Positions 18,974-29,420 of a stretch of DNA of 64,000 bases are shown here, in pieces. The number at the start of each line of letters is the position of its first letter. Position 1 is the first letter of the stretch. The notes under the pieces were generated by a model. The model made no database searches, was not told where the DNA came from, and saw only the letters and a list, made by a program, of their open reading frames with translations. Both the position numbers and the translations under genes were made by a program. Source of the stretch: CAYUVA01 sp964448115 [NCBI: uncultured bacterium] (GTDB taxonomy: Bacteria > CAYUVA01); assembly GCA_964448115.1 (NCBI GenBank), contig CAYUVA010000001.1:7966-71965 (forward strand), in the 5' to 3' direction.

Positions 18974-21900
18974 CTACTCGAATAGTGGATTGGTTAGCAG
19001 GTAAATGAATACTTCCTCGATCCTCTTTTCTCGGTTTATCTCGCTTAACATGCTCTCGAACTCCTCGACATATCTTCTTTGCATCTGTGAGATCCTGAAG
19101 TTGTCGAGCACTCTTTGTCTGCACTTGGAGCGCAGGTCTGGATTTTCCTTGAACTGTTCAAGCAAGTCGATAACCGCCATAGCGTATTCATCAGCGGGTG
19201 CTTTTACTGGAAGCAACCTGCCTAACTCTGGAGTCAAACATTCCCTGGTGCCACCGACATTCGATGATACGACCGCCACGCCGAGGCTCATCGCCTCGAA
19301 TACGACCAGGGGCAATCCCTCGTAGTCAGAGGTCATCAGGATGCAATCGCAATCGACCATCATCTGTGGCATATCACTTCGCCTCCCTAGAAAATGTATG
19401 ACCTCTTTCAGTCCAAGTTCATTTGCCCGATCTTTGCATTTTTTCAACAAAGAGCCATCCCCTATCATGGGAAAGATAATATCAGGATTTTTCTTATGTA
19501 TTTCCTTTGCGACATCGATCCACTTCAGGGGATCTTTTTGGTGGTCGAATCTTCCCACAAAGGCTACTATTGGTATATTTTCCCGCGCTCCAATCAGTTT
19601 CCTTAGTATGCCTTTTTCAATCCTGTGTGGATTCCAAGCCTGCTCATCTATACCACAGTAGATAATGGTTAACTCATCAGGCTTGAAACCGAAGCGATTG
19701 ACCATGTAATCCCTGAGATCTTCAGTAATTACATATCGTCGATGCATGTACTTATGATAGGGTGCCGAGGCATCACACCAATCATGCCCTTCTCGATGTA
19801 TATGTTGCAAATCGGCGAGGCGAAGGTCCTGGAACTGTCCGTGCCACCTCTCGAAGGCTCGATAGCCCATCGCGGTGTTGCGATTGAAGGCAATATCAAT
19901 ATTGCGAGAGATGAGCAGGTAATCCAAATACCGATCAAATTGGCTGTCATTGTCCAGAAAATCGGGCAGCTTATGTATCTCATCGCATTTCTCCCCGAAG
20001 CGTTCCTCCCAGACATGATCCTCAAATCGTTCGATGGCAAGGATAATGCGATAGCCTTCTGCTTTCAGGGCATCGATAATCTCAAGGTCGATGACCTCCG
20101 CCCCCCCCATGACCATCCAGGGAATCAAGTAAAGGATATTCGCCTTGGCCGAATCGCCGGATCCATGCCGAAATAGGTTGGGCGTATTGACCCGCCTGTA
20201 ACCGAGATAATTAACCGGCTTGGTAACCTTTGGATATGCATATAGAAGCTCGTATCCGCGAATCAACCCATCATCGGTCGCAGGCTCAGACAGGGGAGCG
20301 AGAATTGGGGGGCGCTGCCTGGTTTTTACCTTGTAGAGCAGCGGATGCCGGGCTTTCATCAGATCCAGCTCATTATCAGCAAGTGCTGTTTGTCCATTAT
20401 CACCCGCATCCTCACCGGGGAGCCTTAGCCCTGTATAGCCCCTTTCGACCAGTCTAAGCCAGAGATCGTGCATGGCCAGCCTGGCATCAAGCTTAACATC
20501 CAATCCACCTTCGGATAGGAACACATCGCGCCTAATCAGGCTATGTTGAGCGATGATGTTGTTCTTGAGCAGCTTATTTACTTCTAATGGCTTGGTCTTC
20601 TGCTCATGGATCGGCTGATCTGACTTGGGGCATGGATACAAAAAGGCATGGCTGCGATTGAACAGCATGCGCACCGCAGAGCGCTCAAGGTAACCAGAAG
20701 CTATAACAGCGCTGCCATCCAATATGATCATGAACTCGCCATTGCTGGCTAACGCAGCCTGGTTGATAGCCTGGCAATGATTGCTCGATCTCTGGTCGAG
20801 GACCTTCGTCCTGATGCCATTATCTGCCAGCCTTTTGTCCGCATCACCAATAACATCCTTAGCATCGAACTCACCCGCTCCACAGGGAGCAAAGACAACC
20901 TCGAAGTCGTCGGTCGATTGGGCTAACAGGCTATTGATGGTCTCTGCTACCTGGGCATCATGTCCGCTAAGCGGCACTATGACCGATACCAGCAAGCGCC
21001 ACCTTAGCTTCAGCTCACGCACCGTACTCGGGTTGTAGATGTCCGGGTCGAGGTTGACCATGATCTTGAATGTATCCCTTTTCTTTTGATCAGCGGTGTG
21101 GGTCATGGTTATTCCGTGCCGCCGATGCCTGAACACGGGCACCGGCACCAGCCTCCCCTTGTATCCATGGGTTGACAGCCAGAGCGCATATTCCCAGTCC
21201 TCGTAGCCGTACTTCATCTCCGGTGCATACTTGCGGGAAGTATCGAAGACATCCTTATCAATAAGTATGCAGACACTTATATGGTTGTTCCACAACTGAT
21301 CGTAGGGATTGAACCGGTTGCAGCACCAGACATGAGCCTCATCGCCGAAGCAGCGGTAATGCGAATAAACGAAGTGGACATCCGGGTTGCGCTTCAGTTG
21401 ATGGAGCATCAGCGGAATTGCCTTCTCGTCGAGCATATCATCGGCATCGAGAAAGAGGAGGTACTTGCCTTTTGCCACCATTGCGCCGTTGTTCCTGGTC
21501 TGCGCCAAGCCCTGGTTTCGTTGATGCACCACGCGTACTCTCGGATGGTCGAGCTTATTGAGCACCTTCCTTGTATAGTCATCGGTGGAGCCATCATCGA
21601 CTACTATGATCTCGATGTTTTTATAAAGCTGGTTTAGCACTGATTGCACCGCTTCGGTTACATACTTTCCGTAGTTGTAGCAGGGTATTATGACCGAGAC
21701 CAGGTCATCATAAGCTGATATCTTGGCAAGCAGCTCTTGCCTGAGAGCATTCTCATCGGGAAGGGGCATGTCATCTGGGAGGTCCGGTTTCCATTCGATC
21801 CATCCGCTGAGTGGATTAGGCGGAATGCCGAAGTTTCTCGTTGGAAGTAGATTCCTTTTTACCCTTCTGAGGTTTCGTTTTGTCCAGCGCTTGAATCCGT

Positions 21901-22033
21901 CAAGGAGTGCTGGATAATCTCCTTGGGCGATATATGCCTTGAGCCTAGCTCGGCGCTTCTTGTTCAAGCCCTCGCGGTGAAGCAGGTTGGCGAGCTTGCG
22001 GACTAGTTTCCTTGATCTTTGATCTGCTCTCAT
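18974..22033 (-). CDS. Multidomain glycosyltransferase: GT2 + GT2-like + GT4
   Basis: Three transferase modules are fused in 1019 residues. Residues about 98-300 are a GT2 domain with VSVIIPCYNYGKYV, VVDDGSTDD and FLDADDMLD. Residues about 350-560 form a second GT2-like domain (LLVSVIVPLSGHDAQVAETI, MIILDGSAV) whose DXD-type signature is weak, so it may be degenerate. The C-terminal part is a GT4/GT-B domain with VAFVGRFDHQKDPLKWIDV, GDGSLLKKC and SDYEGLPLVVFEAMSLG. The first about 90 residues are strongly basic. Such fusions build O-antigen or capsule repeats in one cytoplasmic protein. It lies 100 bp downstream of the double methyltransferase gene and 5 bp upstream of the sulfatase-fold gene. 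Confidence 0.87.
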   Translation of the reverse strand: MRADQRSRKLVRKLANLLHREGLNKKRRARLKAYIAQGDYPALLDGFKRWTKRNLRRVKRNLLPTRNFGIPPNPLSGWIEWKPDLPDDMPLPDENALRQELLAKISAYDDLVSVIIPCYNYGKYVTEAVQSVLNQLYKNIEIIVVDDGSTDDYTRKVLNKLDHPRVRVVHQRNQGLAQTRNNGAMVAKGKYLLFLDADDMLDEKAIPLMLHQLKRNPDVHFVYSHYRCFGDEAHVWCCNRFNPYDQLWNNHISVCILIDKDVFDTSRKYAPEMKYGYEDWEYALWLSTHGYKGRLVPVPVFRHRRHGITMTHTADQKKRDTFKIMVNLDPDIYNPSTVRELKLRWRLLVSVIVPLSGHDAQVAETINSLLAQSTDDFEVVFAPCGAGEFDAKDVIGDADKRLADNGIRTKVLDQRSSNHCQAINQAALASNGEFMIILDGSAVIASGYLERSAVRMLFNRSHAFLYPCPKSDQPIHEQKTKPLEVNKLLKNNIIAQHSLIRRDVFLSEGGLDVKLDARLAMHDLWLRLVERGYTGLRLPGEDAGDNGQTALADNELDLMKARHPLLYKVKTRQRPPILAPLSEPATDDGLIRGYELLYAYPKVTKPVNYLGYRRVNTPNLFRHGSGDSAKANILYLIPWMVMGGAEVIDLEIIDALKAEGYRIILAIERFEDHVWEERFGEKCDEIHKLPDFLDNDSQFDRYLDYLLISRNIDIAFNRNTAMGYRAFERWHGQFQDLRLADLQHIHREGHDWCDASAPYHKYMHRRYVITEDLRDYMVNRFGFKPDELTIIYCGIDEQAWNPHRIEKGILRKLIGARENIPIVAFVGRFDHQKDPLKWIDVAKEIHKKNPDIIFPMIGDGSLLKKCKDRANELGLKEVIHFLGRRSDMPQMMVDCDCILMTSDYEGLPLVVFEAMSLGVAVVSSNVGGTRECLTPELGRLLPVKAPADEYAMAVIDLLEQFKENPDLRSKCRQRVLDNFRISQMQRRYVEEFESMLSEINREKRIEEVFIYLLTNPLFE

Positions 22034-22133
22034 AAGGTTCAGATTGCTGCTTAGTAAATTCTAAAGCCCCAGAACTACTTGAATGTAAAAGATAAATCTT
22101 ATTCAGTCAAGGAAATATAAAGGCAGAGACAAT

Positions 22134-24500
22134 TTACTTCCACAATCTTAATTTGATTAAGACTCTTTTGATCGGCTTTCGCCATTTTGAGGGGATGAGG
22201 TGCTTAATATTATCTTTAAGGCTAACATTATCATCCAGTTTTGCAATTAACTCTTCCACCTGTTTCTTTTTCCTGGAGAGCCTTTCCTGGAGCGTTTTCT
22301 TTTCATCCAGCAAGTTATTAATCTGCTCATCCTTCTTCTTTAGCCAGTACTGATTCTCCTGCCAGGCTTTTTCCAGGTTTCTTATCGCCTCGTCCTTGTT
22401 CTTGACCTGCTGCTGAAGCCAGGTGCTGTACCTTCTGAAATAGGCAAGCTCCGCTGCTTTGTTGAACATGGTATGTATCCAGGTAACACCTGGTCTGATG
22501 AACCACTGGTCTATGCGAAGCAGCCCGCGCGAGCTTTTCATGCCCAGGGCTGCCAGTTGAGCGACCTCCTGCAATGCAAAGTGAGCCGGTCGCCGGGAGT
22601 CTCCCCAGATACCGCTCCAATCGCCTTGTAACACTCGTTGGATCTCAAGGTGCGCGCCATGCCAGCATTCCCCGGCTAGCGCAATGTCATTATCGTTGAG
22701 CGCCAGCAATCCGGCATGGAATAGAGCATCAACCGTCTTGGTGGCTAGCAGGGGACTGAAACCGGTTGCATCCAGCGAGGCACATCGAAGGAAAAGCTCC
22801 CGCGCCTGCCGGCGATGACCGCCAGCCATTGCCAACCTGGCAGCGACATATAGACTCGAAATCCGCCAGCGGATGCCATGCGGATTGTCATCTGCCTTGT
22901 CCTGATATTGGACGATCCGCTTGATCATCTCCTGGCGCTGGTCATCTGTAATGCTATCGCCTTCGAGCAGCCTATAAGCCAGCACGGTGAGAGCTGCGCC
23001 GGTATCGGCGGAGCCAGGACGGGCTATCTCGAGGGTTCGTTTGGCTATGTCTTCGAGGATATGCGGATTTCGGGATCGCATCCCAATGGAGACGATCGCT
23101 CTCACCAGCCATGGATTGTCATAATCGCGCTCGAAGGCGGTGATGTTCACCCCTGGCTTGTCTGAATAGGTCGGATGGGCGCTTTCCCTGTACCGGCGCT
23201 TATCAGCACCCACCGGATCCTTCATAAGCACCAGTATCCACCACTCGGCATCATCCTTGGGTTCATCCTCCGTGATGGGGATTTCCTTTATTAGCCTTGC
23301 CTTATCCTTCCAGCGCAGATGACCGCCGGCGACCTGGCAATAGGCATGTTCGACCAAGAAGCGCTTCCTTACCTGCCTAAGCAGTTCTTTCCAATCGTAA
23401 ATATGCAGGTGATCCCTGCTCGGATTATCGCCCTGTTCATCCAGCCACCTATTGGGAACGCTAAGCGCCATGCGACCCGCTGGAGTAAGCACCCGGTGCG
23501 CCTCGGCAAGGAAATCCATTGGCTTTTCAAGATGCTCCAGGGTCTCGAACGATGCGAAAAAATCAATGGAACAATCCTCCAGAAAGCCAAGATGGTGCGC
23601 ATCACCGACCCTGAATTCGAGCCTCCTGTTGCTGGTCGCATAGTTTGCCCTGGCGTACTCGATGGCAAATTCGCTGTTATCGATACCGATGACCTTATCG
23701 GCCAAGGTACCGTCATACATGACTGCGCTGCCGTAGCCTAATCCGCAGGCGACATCGAGCACCGTGTCGCCGGGGCGGATGAACTCGCTAGCCAGGCGAT
23801 AGCGCTCAACATGAGCATCAGCGCGCCTCCCCGGCTCCCTGAGCATGTCTGTATGAAGGTCGCGCTCGGTTTTAAGCGCTTCCAGCAGATACTTGTCAGC
23901 AGCCGCTTTGGGTATCTTTTCGAGGAGGATTACCGCCTCGCCCCCCTCATTCTCCAAGGACTGGTAAGATGTTATATTCAGGTACAATGGGTGCTTTCTG
24001 AAGCCTGCTTCCATGCATCTTTGCTCCCACCAGGCGCGGTCCTTCACGGTCAAGTGCCACTTGTGATCGCGATCCTGCCTGGTTGCGATAACCAGGAAAA
24101 CGAACCGGCTGCTGATTCGGCAAAGCTCCTGCAGGGCTACGAGCGCATCATTCTCAGCCAGGTGTTCCAGCATATCGGTGCTGATTACCGTCTCAAAAGC
24201 GTTATCGAGATAAGGCAAGTTCAAGACCGATCCTTGGGCAAAAATGCCCGGAGCATATCGATTTATCCCCTCGAGCGCCCTGGCTGAGATATCGATACCG
24301 TAAGCATCAACCCCCTTGCCAATCAGTGTTTTGACCAGCACTCCCATCCCACAGCCGACATCAATGAAACGCCCTGCCCCACCACAGCTATTAAGGATTT
24401 TTTCGCAGATCGGTTCCGCATCCTGAAATGAGCTTTCTCCCCATCTGTCGGGTAGAGACCAGTATTCATCGTACATTGATTGGTAGTCCCTGTGTTTCAT
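22134..24500 (-). CDS. Double SAM-dependent methyltransferase with C-terminal coiled coil
   Basis: Two class I methyltransferase domains are visible. The first has FIDVGCGMGVLVKTLIGKG near residue 40, and the second has TVLDVACGLGYGSAVMY near residue 245 followed by FASFETLEHLEKP. After them come a helical-repeat region (about 470-680) with TPR-like character, a long coiled coil rich in Lys/Glu/Gln (about 690-760) and a basic tail. Proteins of this build are common in surface polysaccharide loci, where they methylate sugars or cap chains, and the coiled coil can act as a length ruler. It is first in the minus-strand glycan block, divergent from gspC across a 190-bp AT-rich gap. Confidence 0.82.
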   Translation of the reverse strand: MKHRDYQSMYDEYWSLPDRWGESSFQDAEPICEKILNSCGGAGRFIDVGCGMGVLVKTLIGKGVDAYGIDISARALEGINRYAPGIFAQGSVLNLPYLDNAFETVISTDMLEHLAENDALVALQELCRISSRFVFLVIATRQDRDHKWHLTVKDRAWWEQRCMEAGFRKHPLYLNITSYQSLENEGGEAVILLEKIPKAAADKYLLEALKTERDLHTDMLREPGRRADAHVERYRLASEFIRPGDTVLDVACGLGYGSAVMYDGTLADKVIGIDNSEFAIEYARANYATSNRRLEFRVGDAHHLGFLEDCSIDFFASFETLEHLEKPMDFLAEAHRVLTPAGRMALSVPNRWLDEQGDNPSRDHLHIYDWKELLRQVRKRFLVEHAYCQVAGGHLRWKDKARLIKEIPITEDEPKDDAEWWILVLMKDPVGADKRRYRESAHPTYSDKPGVNITAFERDYDNPWLVRAIVSIGMRSRNPHILEDIAKRTLEIARPGSADTGAALTVLAYRLLEGDSITDDQRQEMIKRIVQYQDKADDNPHGIRWRISSLYVAARLAMAGGHRRQARELFLRCASLDATGFSPLLATKTVDALFHAGLLALNDNDIALAGECWHGAHLEIQRVLQGDWSGIWGDSRRPAHFALQEVAQLAALGMKSSRGLLRIDQWFIRPGVTWIHTMFNKAAELAYFRRYSTWLQQQVKNKDEAIRNLEKAWQENQYWLKKKDEQINNLLDEKKTLQERLSRKKKQVEELIAKLDDNVSLKDNIKHLIPSKWRKPIKRVLIKLRLWK

Positions 24501-24692
24501 GAAATAATTTTCCCCAATATCAATGGTATGGAAAGAAACGATATCATGAGCTTCAATTATAACAAAGTGTTCGCATCATCTACAATATCCCTGCCCCTTT
24601 GTGGCTTATATTGCCCTTAAATTGCATTATCAACTCAAGGTTAGTATAATTGAGTGCCTAAATCGAGGATCTGTAAAGGTGCAAGCAATGAA

Positions 24693-25583
24693 ATGATCAG
24701 GCTGGCGATTAAACTCGTGGTAGTAACCCTCTATGTCTATTTCTTGACCGACATAGGTATAAAGCTGCTCGAGCCTGAATATATGCCGGTCTTTTCCCCC
24801 TCGGTTACTGCTGCCCAATCACAAACCGCCCAAAAGGATAATGTTACCAAAGAGACCCTACAAATCATACTAGATCGAAACATATTTGGAGTATCAAGTC
24901 AATCATCGATCCCCGAAAAGACTCCGCCTGCAATACCGGAAGAGAAAGATCCCTCGCTGGATGATTATGTACAGACCACCGCGCCGCTACTTTTAAGGGC
25001 GACTATAATCCTGGAACATGGCGCCAGCTACGCCATAATCCAACAAAAGGGTGGACGCAGGGGCGAGGAGCTGATCTATAAAGAGGGCGATTCCATCCAA
25101 GATACGGGAATCATCGTGGAACGGATAATGCGTAACCGAGTGCTGCTTAACAATAAGGGCAACAAGGAATACCTGGAGATCGCGGAGCTAGTCGCTTATT
25201 CTCCGCATATCTCTACCACAAGCAAAGACTCGGAGGGCAGATACAGTGTCCGCCAGTTGGATGAGACACACTACATCATCGATCGACAGACCATCAACTA
25301 CGCCATCTCCAATGTAAATCACTTCATCAACGAGTTTCGCATGGCTCCGCACTTCACCGATGGAGAGCCTGATGGATTCGTTGTGGCCCGCATGAGACGA
25401 GGCTCGCTAGTGGAGAAGATGGGGCTGCAACGAGGTGATATAATAAAGGGGATAAATGGCAGGAGCATCACCAGGCCAGAGGATGCCTTCACCATCTACC
25501 AGCAGCTTAGGGGTGAAAGCAATATCTACATCGACCTGGTGCGAGACAATCAAAACCTCACCATGTATTATGAGATCAAATAG
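24693..25583 (+). CDS. gspC: Type II secretion protein GspC with PDZ domain
   Basis: GspC is the inner-membrane clamp that links the secretin to the inner-membrane platform. It has one N-terminal transmembrane helix (IRLAIKLVVVTLYVYFLTD), a periplasmic HR domain (RNIFGVSS ... LLLRATIILEHGASYAIIQ ... EGDSIQDTGIIVERIMRNRVLL) and a C-terminal PDZ domain (MRRGSLVEKMGLQRGDIIKG, GRSITRPEDAFTIYQQL). I start at the ATG at 24693 behind AAAGGTG; a GTG further upstream adds residues without membrane character. The following gspD start overlaps its end by 14 bp, so the two are translationally coupled. Confidence 0.88.
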   Translation: MIRLAIKLVVVTLYVYFLTDIGIKLLEPEYMPVFSPSVTAAQSQTAQKDNVTKETLQIILDRNIFGVSSQSSIPEKTPPAIPEEKDPSLDDYVQTTAPLLLRATIILEHGASYAIIQQKGGRRGEELIYKEGDSIQDTGIIVERIMRNRVLLNNKGNKEYLEIAELVAYSPHISTTSKDSEGRYSVRQLDETHYIIDRQTINYAISNVNHFINEFRMAPHFTDGEPDGFVVARMRRGSLVEKMGLQRGDIIKGINGRSITRPEDAFTIYQQLRGESNIYIDLVRDNQNLTMYYEIK

Positions 25584-27636
25584 AACAGACAATAATGGCA
25601 AGGCTATAAAGCGGTTATCAGCGGTAATCTTAGGTATTCTTCTTTGCGCGCTGGCATTCAACGATGCTATTTCCGAGCGAACGACTACTGGTACAAATCC
25701 ATCTGCCGGCGCCCAGAAGCTGATATCCTTCGATTTTTCCAACACCGATATTCTCGCCTTCATCAAGATAGTTAGCGAGCTGACCGGCAAGAACTTCGTG
25801 GTCGATGAGCGCGTCAAGGGCAAGGTCAATGTCATCTCGCCGGAGAAGATACCACTATCAGCCGTTTACTCCATATTCCAGTCGGTGCTCTCGGTTCACG
25901 GCTATACCGCAGTGCCCATGGGGGATATAGTCAAGATCATCCCCCAGAAGCAGGTCAAGGATACCGGGGTGGAGACCTACACGGGTAGGCTGCCGGACAA
26001 GCTGGCACTGGAGGAATATGTTACCCTCATTCGCCGGCTACGATACATAGATGCACAGGAGCTTATCGCCATATTTCGCACCATAATGCCCCCGGAGGCA
26101 TCCATCATCGCCCATGCGCCGAGCAATACGCTGATCATCACCGATACTCGGGCAAATGTTAGCCGTATGATGATGATCATCGACAACATAGATATCATGG
26201 ATGCCTTCAACGAGCCGAGGATCTTCGAGCTGAAATACGCGGATGCACAGACGATTGCTGATATCCTTTATTCGCTCTTTAGCGGCGATGATTCTGTTAC
26301 TGGTAACATAAAAACGAATATACCGGGCAGGCGGGGAAGGCGGGCAACGGTTGCCGGTGGCGCTCAACAATTAGTCATCGTGCCGGAAACCAGGACCAAC
26401 TCCCTTATCATAAGCGCGGATGCAAACCAGCTTCGGATCATCGAATCGCTCATCCAAAGCCTTGATTCAGAGGTTTCAAAGGATAGAAGCAGCTTCCATG
26501 TCTATTATCTTGAGCATGCTGATGCCCAGAACCTCAAGGAGGTGCTCACCCAGCAGGTTACGCAGGTCTCCCATCGTCCTGGAATGCCACCACAGCAATC
26601 AAGCGGTCAAAGCCTGTTCAAGGAGGAGGTTGTCATCTCGGCTGACCAGGAGACCAACTCGCTTATCATCACCGCCTCCCCCTATGACTACCAGATCCTC
26701 AAGGATGTGATCGCCAAGCTCGATGTCCCCCGCGCCCAGGTGCTCGTGGAGGCGCTTATAGTCGAGCTTACATTAGAGAAATCCCAGGAGATCGGCGTTG
26801 AGTGGCGTTCGCTGGAGCAGCCAGAGGCGGGGAAATACACGCCATTCGGAGGCACAACCCTGCCCAGCGGAGCATCAGGGAGCAGCGCGCTCACCGAAGC
26901 CATGACAAATCCTTATGCACCACCATCGGGAATGATACTCGGCATTGCAAAGGGAACCTTCACCTTCGGGGGAAAGGAATATGTTAATATAGGAGCTTTA
27001 GCTCGCGCTTTCCAGGCTGACTCAGATGTCAATGTCCTCTCCACGCCGCACATCTTGACCTTGGATAACCAGGAAGCGGAGATAATCATCGGCGAGGAGC
27101 GACCTTTCCTGCGCTCAACGCAGACCACATCGCTCGATTCTGTGATCCGCACCTATGAGTACAAGGATGTGGGGCTTACCCTCAGAATTACCCCCCACAT
27201 CAGCCAGTCCCAGTTCGTTAAGCTCGATATATTCCAGGAGATCAAGGACTTCGTGGAGCAGATGGAGGTGGGTGCAATAACTACTACCAAACGGCAGGCA
27301 AAGACCACGGTGGTTGTCGAGGACAAGCAGACCGTGGTCATCGGCGGTCTGATCAAGGATAATATCAGCAAGGGGAATGCACTGGTGCCGTGCCTGGGCA
27401 AGATCCCGATCATTGGCTGGCTGTTCAAGTCCATGAAGACGCAAAATAAAAAGACCAACCTCATGATATTCATAACCCCGTATATCATCTCCAATCCAGC
27501 GCAGCTTGTCCCCATAACCGACAGCAAGCACCAAAAGATGGAGGACCTGCTCAAGGAGCATAGCTCTGATATCCACCTCGAGGATCTCCCCGGCAAGCCG
27601 ACTCCTACCCCTGATGTGGAGAGTGATGCTCAATGA
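25570..27636 (+). CDS. gspD: Type II secretion secretin GspD
   Basis: GspD forms the outer-membrane channel of the type II secretion system. The ATG at 25570 gives a signal peptide (KRLSAVILGILLCALAFNDA). Then come an N0 domain (ISFDFSNTDILAFIKIVSEL), N1-N3 repeats (RRLRYIDAQELIAIFRTIM; LKYADAQTIADILYSLFSG; YLEHADAQNLKEVLTQ) and the C-terminal secretin domain (VEALIVELTLEKSQEIGVEW, LSTPHILTLDNQEAEIIIGE, VVIGGLIKDN). A Gly/Pro/Gln-rich insert lies in N3. At 688 residues it is of usual size. The stop overlaps the gspE start (ATGA). No pilotin gene is seen beside it. Confidence 0.93.
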   Translation: MRSNRTDNNGKAIKRLSAVILGILLCALAFNDAISERTTTGTNPSAGAQKLISFDFSNTDILAFIKIVSELTGKNFVVDERVKGKVNVISPEKIPLSAVYSIFQSVLSVHGYTAVPMGDIVKIIPQKQVKDTGVETYTGRLPDKLALEEYVTLIRRLRYIDAQELIAIFRTIMPPEASIIAHAPSNTLIITDTRANVSRMMMIIDNIDIMDAFNEPRIFELKYADAQTIADILYSLFSGDDSVTGNIKTNIPGRRGRRATVAGGAQQLVIVPETRTNSLIISADANQLRIIESLIQSLDSEVSKDRSSFHVYYLEHADAQNLKEVLTQQVTQVSHRPGMPPQQSSGQSLFKEEVVISADQETNSLIITASPYDYQILKDVIAKLDVPRAQVLVEALIVELTLEKSQEIGVEWRSLEQPEAGKYTPFGGTTLPSGASGSSALTEAMTNPYAPPSGMILGIAKGTFTFGGKEYVNIGALARAFQADSDVNVLSTPHILTLDNQEAEIIIGEERPFLRSTQTTSLDSVIRTYEYKDVGLTLRITPHISQSQFVKLDIFQEIKDFVEQMEVGAITTTKRQAKTTVVVEDKQTVVIGGLIKDNISKGNALVPCLGKIPIIGWLFKSMKTQNKKTNLMIFITPYIISNPAQLVPITDSKHQKMEDLLKEHSSDIHLEDLPGKPTPTPDVESDAQ

Positions 27637-29333
27637 GCCAAACCGGGCGCCTTGGCGAGATACTGGTCCAACTCGGCTACGCGAAGGAAGCTGATATCAA
27701 GCGTGGACTGCACCTGCAAAGGGAGAACGGGCAATATATCGGAAGGTGCCTGATACAGCTAGGTATCATAAACGAGGATCGCTTGCTGGAAGCCCTATCC
27801 AGGCAGTTTTCCATGCCCATCTATGATCATCGCAGAGGCAGGAGTGTTTCAGCAGATCCTTCCCTTATAAAAAAGGCTCCCCGCGGCTACCTGAAGCGAA
27901 ACCGGGTATGTCCAATTAGACAGCAAGACGGCTGCCTGGAGGTGCTCGTAAACGATCCGCTGAACTACCAGGCTCTCGATGACCTTGGGGTCTTGTTTAA
28001 CAGCCCAATAAGGCCGATACTCGCCGGTGAGCTTATCATCCTGGAGATGATCAATGCTGGCGAGGAGTCATCGACGGGCAGCTCAGAGCAGATCATGGAC
28101 GAGATCGATGGGCAGGCCTTACAGGACTTCATCTCGGTGCTTGAGGAGCCGGAGGATCTTCTCGATGCCTCGGAGCAAGCGCCTATAATCAAGCTGGTCA
28201 ACACGGTGCTGAGCCAGGCGGTGCGCCAGAGAGCCAGCGACATCCACATCGAGCCGTTCGAGCGCGAGCTGCTGGTAAGATACCGCATAGATGGCATCCT
28301 TTATGACACGTTGCGCATCCCGAGAAGCCTGCACCCAGCGATCTCAAGCCGCGTAAAGGTGATGGCTAACCTCGACATAGCGGAGAAACGCCTGCCACAG
28401 GATGGAAGGATCAAGATAAAGATAGCTGAAAAACAGGTCGATATCAGGGTCTCGGTGGTGCCTACCGCCTTTGGCGAGCGGCTGGTGCTCAGGCTGCTCG
28501 ATACCAGCTCAATCCGTCTTCGATTACGCGAGATCGGGCTTGCTGAGGGTGATTATACAAGGTTCGTAAAGCTGATCCACAAACCCAATGGCATCATCCT
28601 GTCAACCGGACCAACCGGCTCCGGTAAGACTACAACGCTCTATGCAGCCTTGCAGGAGATAAACTCGCACGAGCTTAATATCATCACCATCGAAGATCCG
28701 ATAGAGTATCGCCTGGAGAATGTGGGGCAGATCCAGGTCAACCCTAAGATAAACCTGACCTTCGCGGCTGGCTTAAGGCATATCCTGCGCCAGGATCCTG
28801 ATGTTATAATGGTCGGCGAGATCAGGGACCGAGAGACCGCGGACATGGCGGTGCAGGCATCATTGACCGGGCACCTGGTTTTCTCCACCCTGCATACCAA
28901 CGATGCCGCCGGGGCGGTTACCAGGCTTATGGAGATGGACATCGAGCCGTTCCTCATCTCATCATCGCTGCTTGCCGTGATCAGCCAAAGGCTGGTGCGG
29001 ATCCTATGCGATCACTGCAAGCGTGAGCGCCGGCTTAATGATGAGCAAAAGGCGATCTTCCAAGGCTATAAAATCGAGCCACCGGTTACGGTCTGTGCGC
29101 CGGTCGGCTGCGATAAGTGCGCCGGCAAGGGATACTTGGGCAGAACCGGCATCTTCGAGATACTCTATTCCAACGATGATATAAGAGAGCTTATATTGCA
29201 GGGAGCCGACGCTGATACAATAAAAAACAAGGCGGTCAGCCTGGGAATGCAGATACTGCGTGCCGACGGGCTGCGCAAGGTCATCGACAAGATAACCTCC
29301 TTAGAGGAGGTCATCAGGGTTACCAGGGAGTGA
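27633..29333 (+). CDS. gspE: Type II secretion ATPase GspE
   Basis: This is the cytoplasmic hexameric motor of type II secretion. It has an N-terminal MshEN-like domain (LGEILVQLGYAKEADIKRGL, about 5-75), then the ATPase core with Walker A GPTGSGKTT (K332), Asp box, Walker B VIMVGEIRDRETADMA and the His box GHLVFSTLHTNDA. Its zinc-binding segment has two Cys pairs (CDHCKRE ... CDKCAGKG). It overlaps gspD by 4 bp and completes the gspCDE unit. A second, related ATPase lies at 49613-51316 with its own platform genes, so this copy may share the GspF/GspL parts there. Confidence 0.93.
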   Translation: MSQTGRLGEILVQLGYAKEADIKRGLHLQRENGQYIGRCLIQLGIINEDRLLEALSRQFSMPIYDHRRGRSVSADPSLIKKAPRGYLKRNRVCPIRQQDGCLEVLVNDPLNYQALDDLGVLFNSPIRPILAGELIILEMINAGEESSTGSSEQIMDEIDGQALQDFISVLEEPEDLLDASEQAPIIKLVNTVLSQAVRQRASDIHIEPFERELLVRYRIDGILYDTLRIPRSLHPAISSRVKVMANLDIAEKRLPQDGRIKIKIAEKQVDIRVSVVPTAFGERLVLRLLDTSSIRLRLREIGLAEGDYTRFVKLIHKPNGIILSTGPTGSGKTTTLYAALQEINSHELNIITIEDPIEYRLENVGQIQVNPKINLTFAAGLRHILRQDPDVIMVGEIRDRETADMAVQASLTGHLVFSTLHTNDAAGAVTRLMEMDIEPFLISSSLLAVISQRLVRILCDHCKRERRLNDEQKAIFQGYKIEPPVTVCAPVGCDKCAGKGYLGRTGIFEILYSNDDIRELILQGADADTIKNKAVSLGMQILRADGLRKVIDKITSLEEVIRVTRE

Positions 29334-29420
29334 GCATGGAAGGATAACCCGCACCTTGGGTATCCCTTTACCATTGGATCATTTAAATCACTTTTTTATA
29401 TGCTCGAACATGATGGTTAA

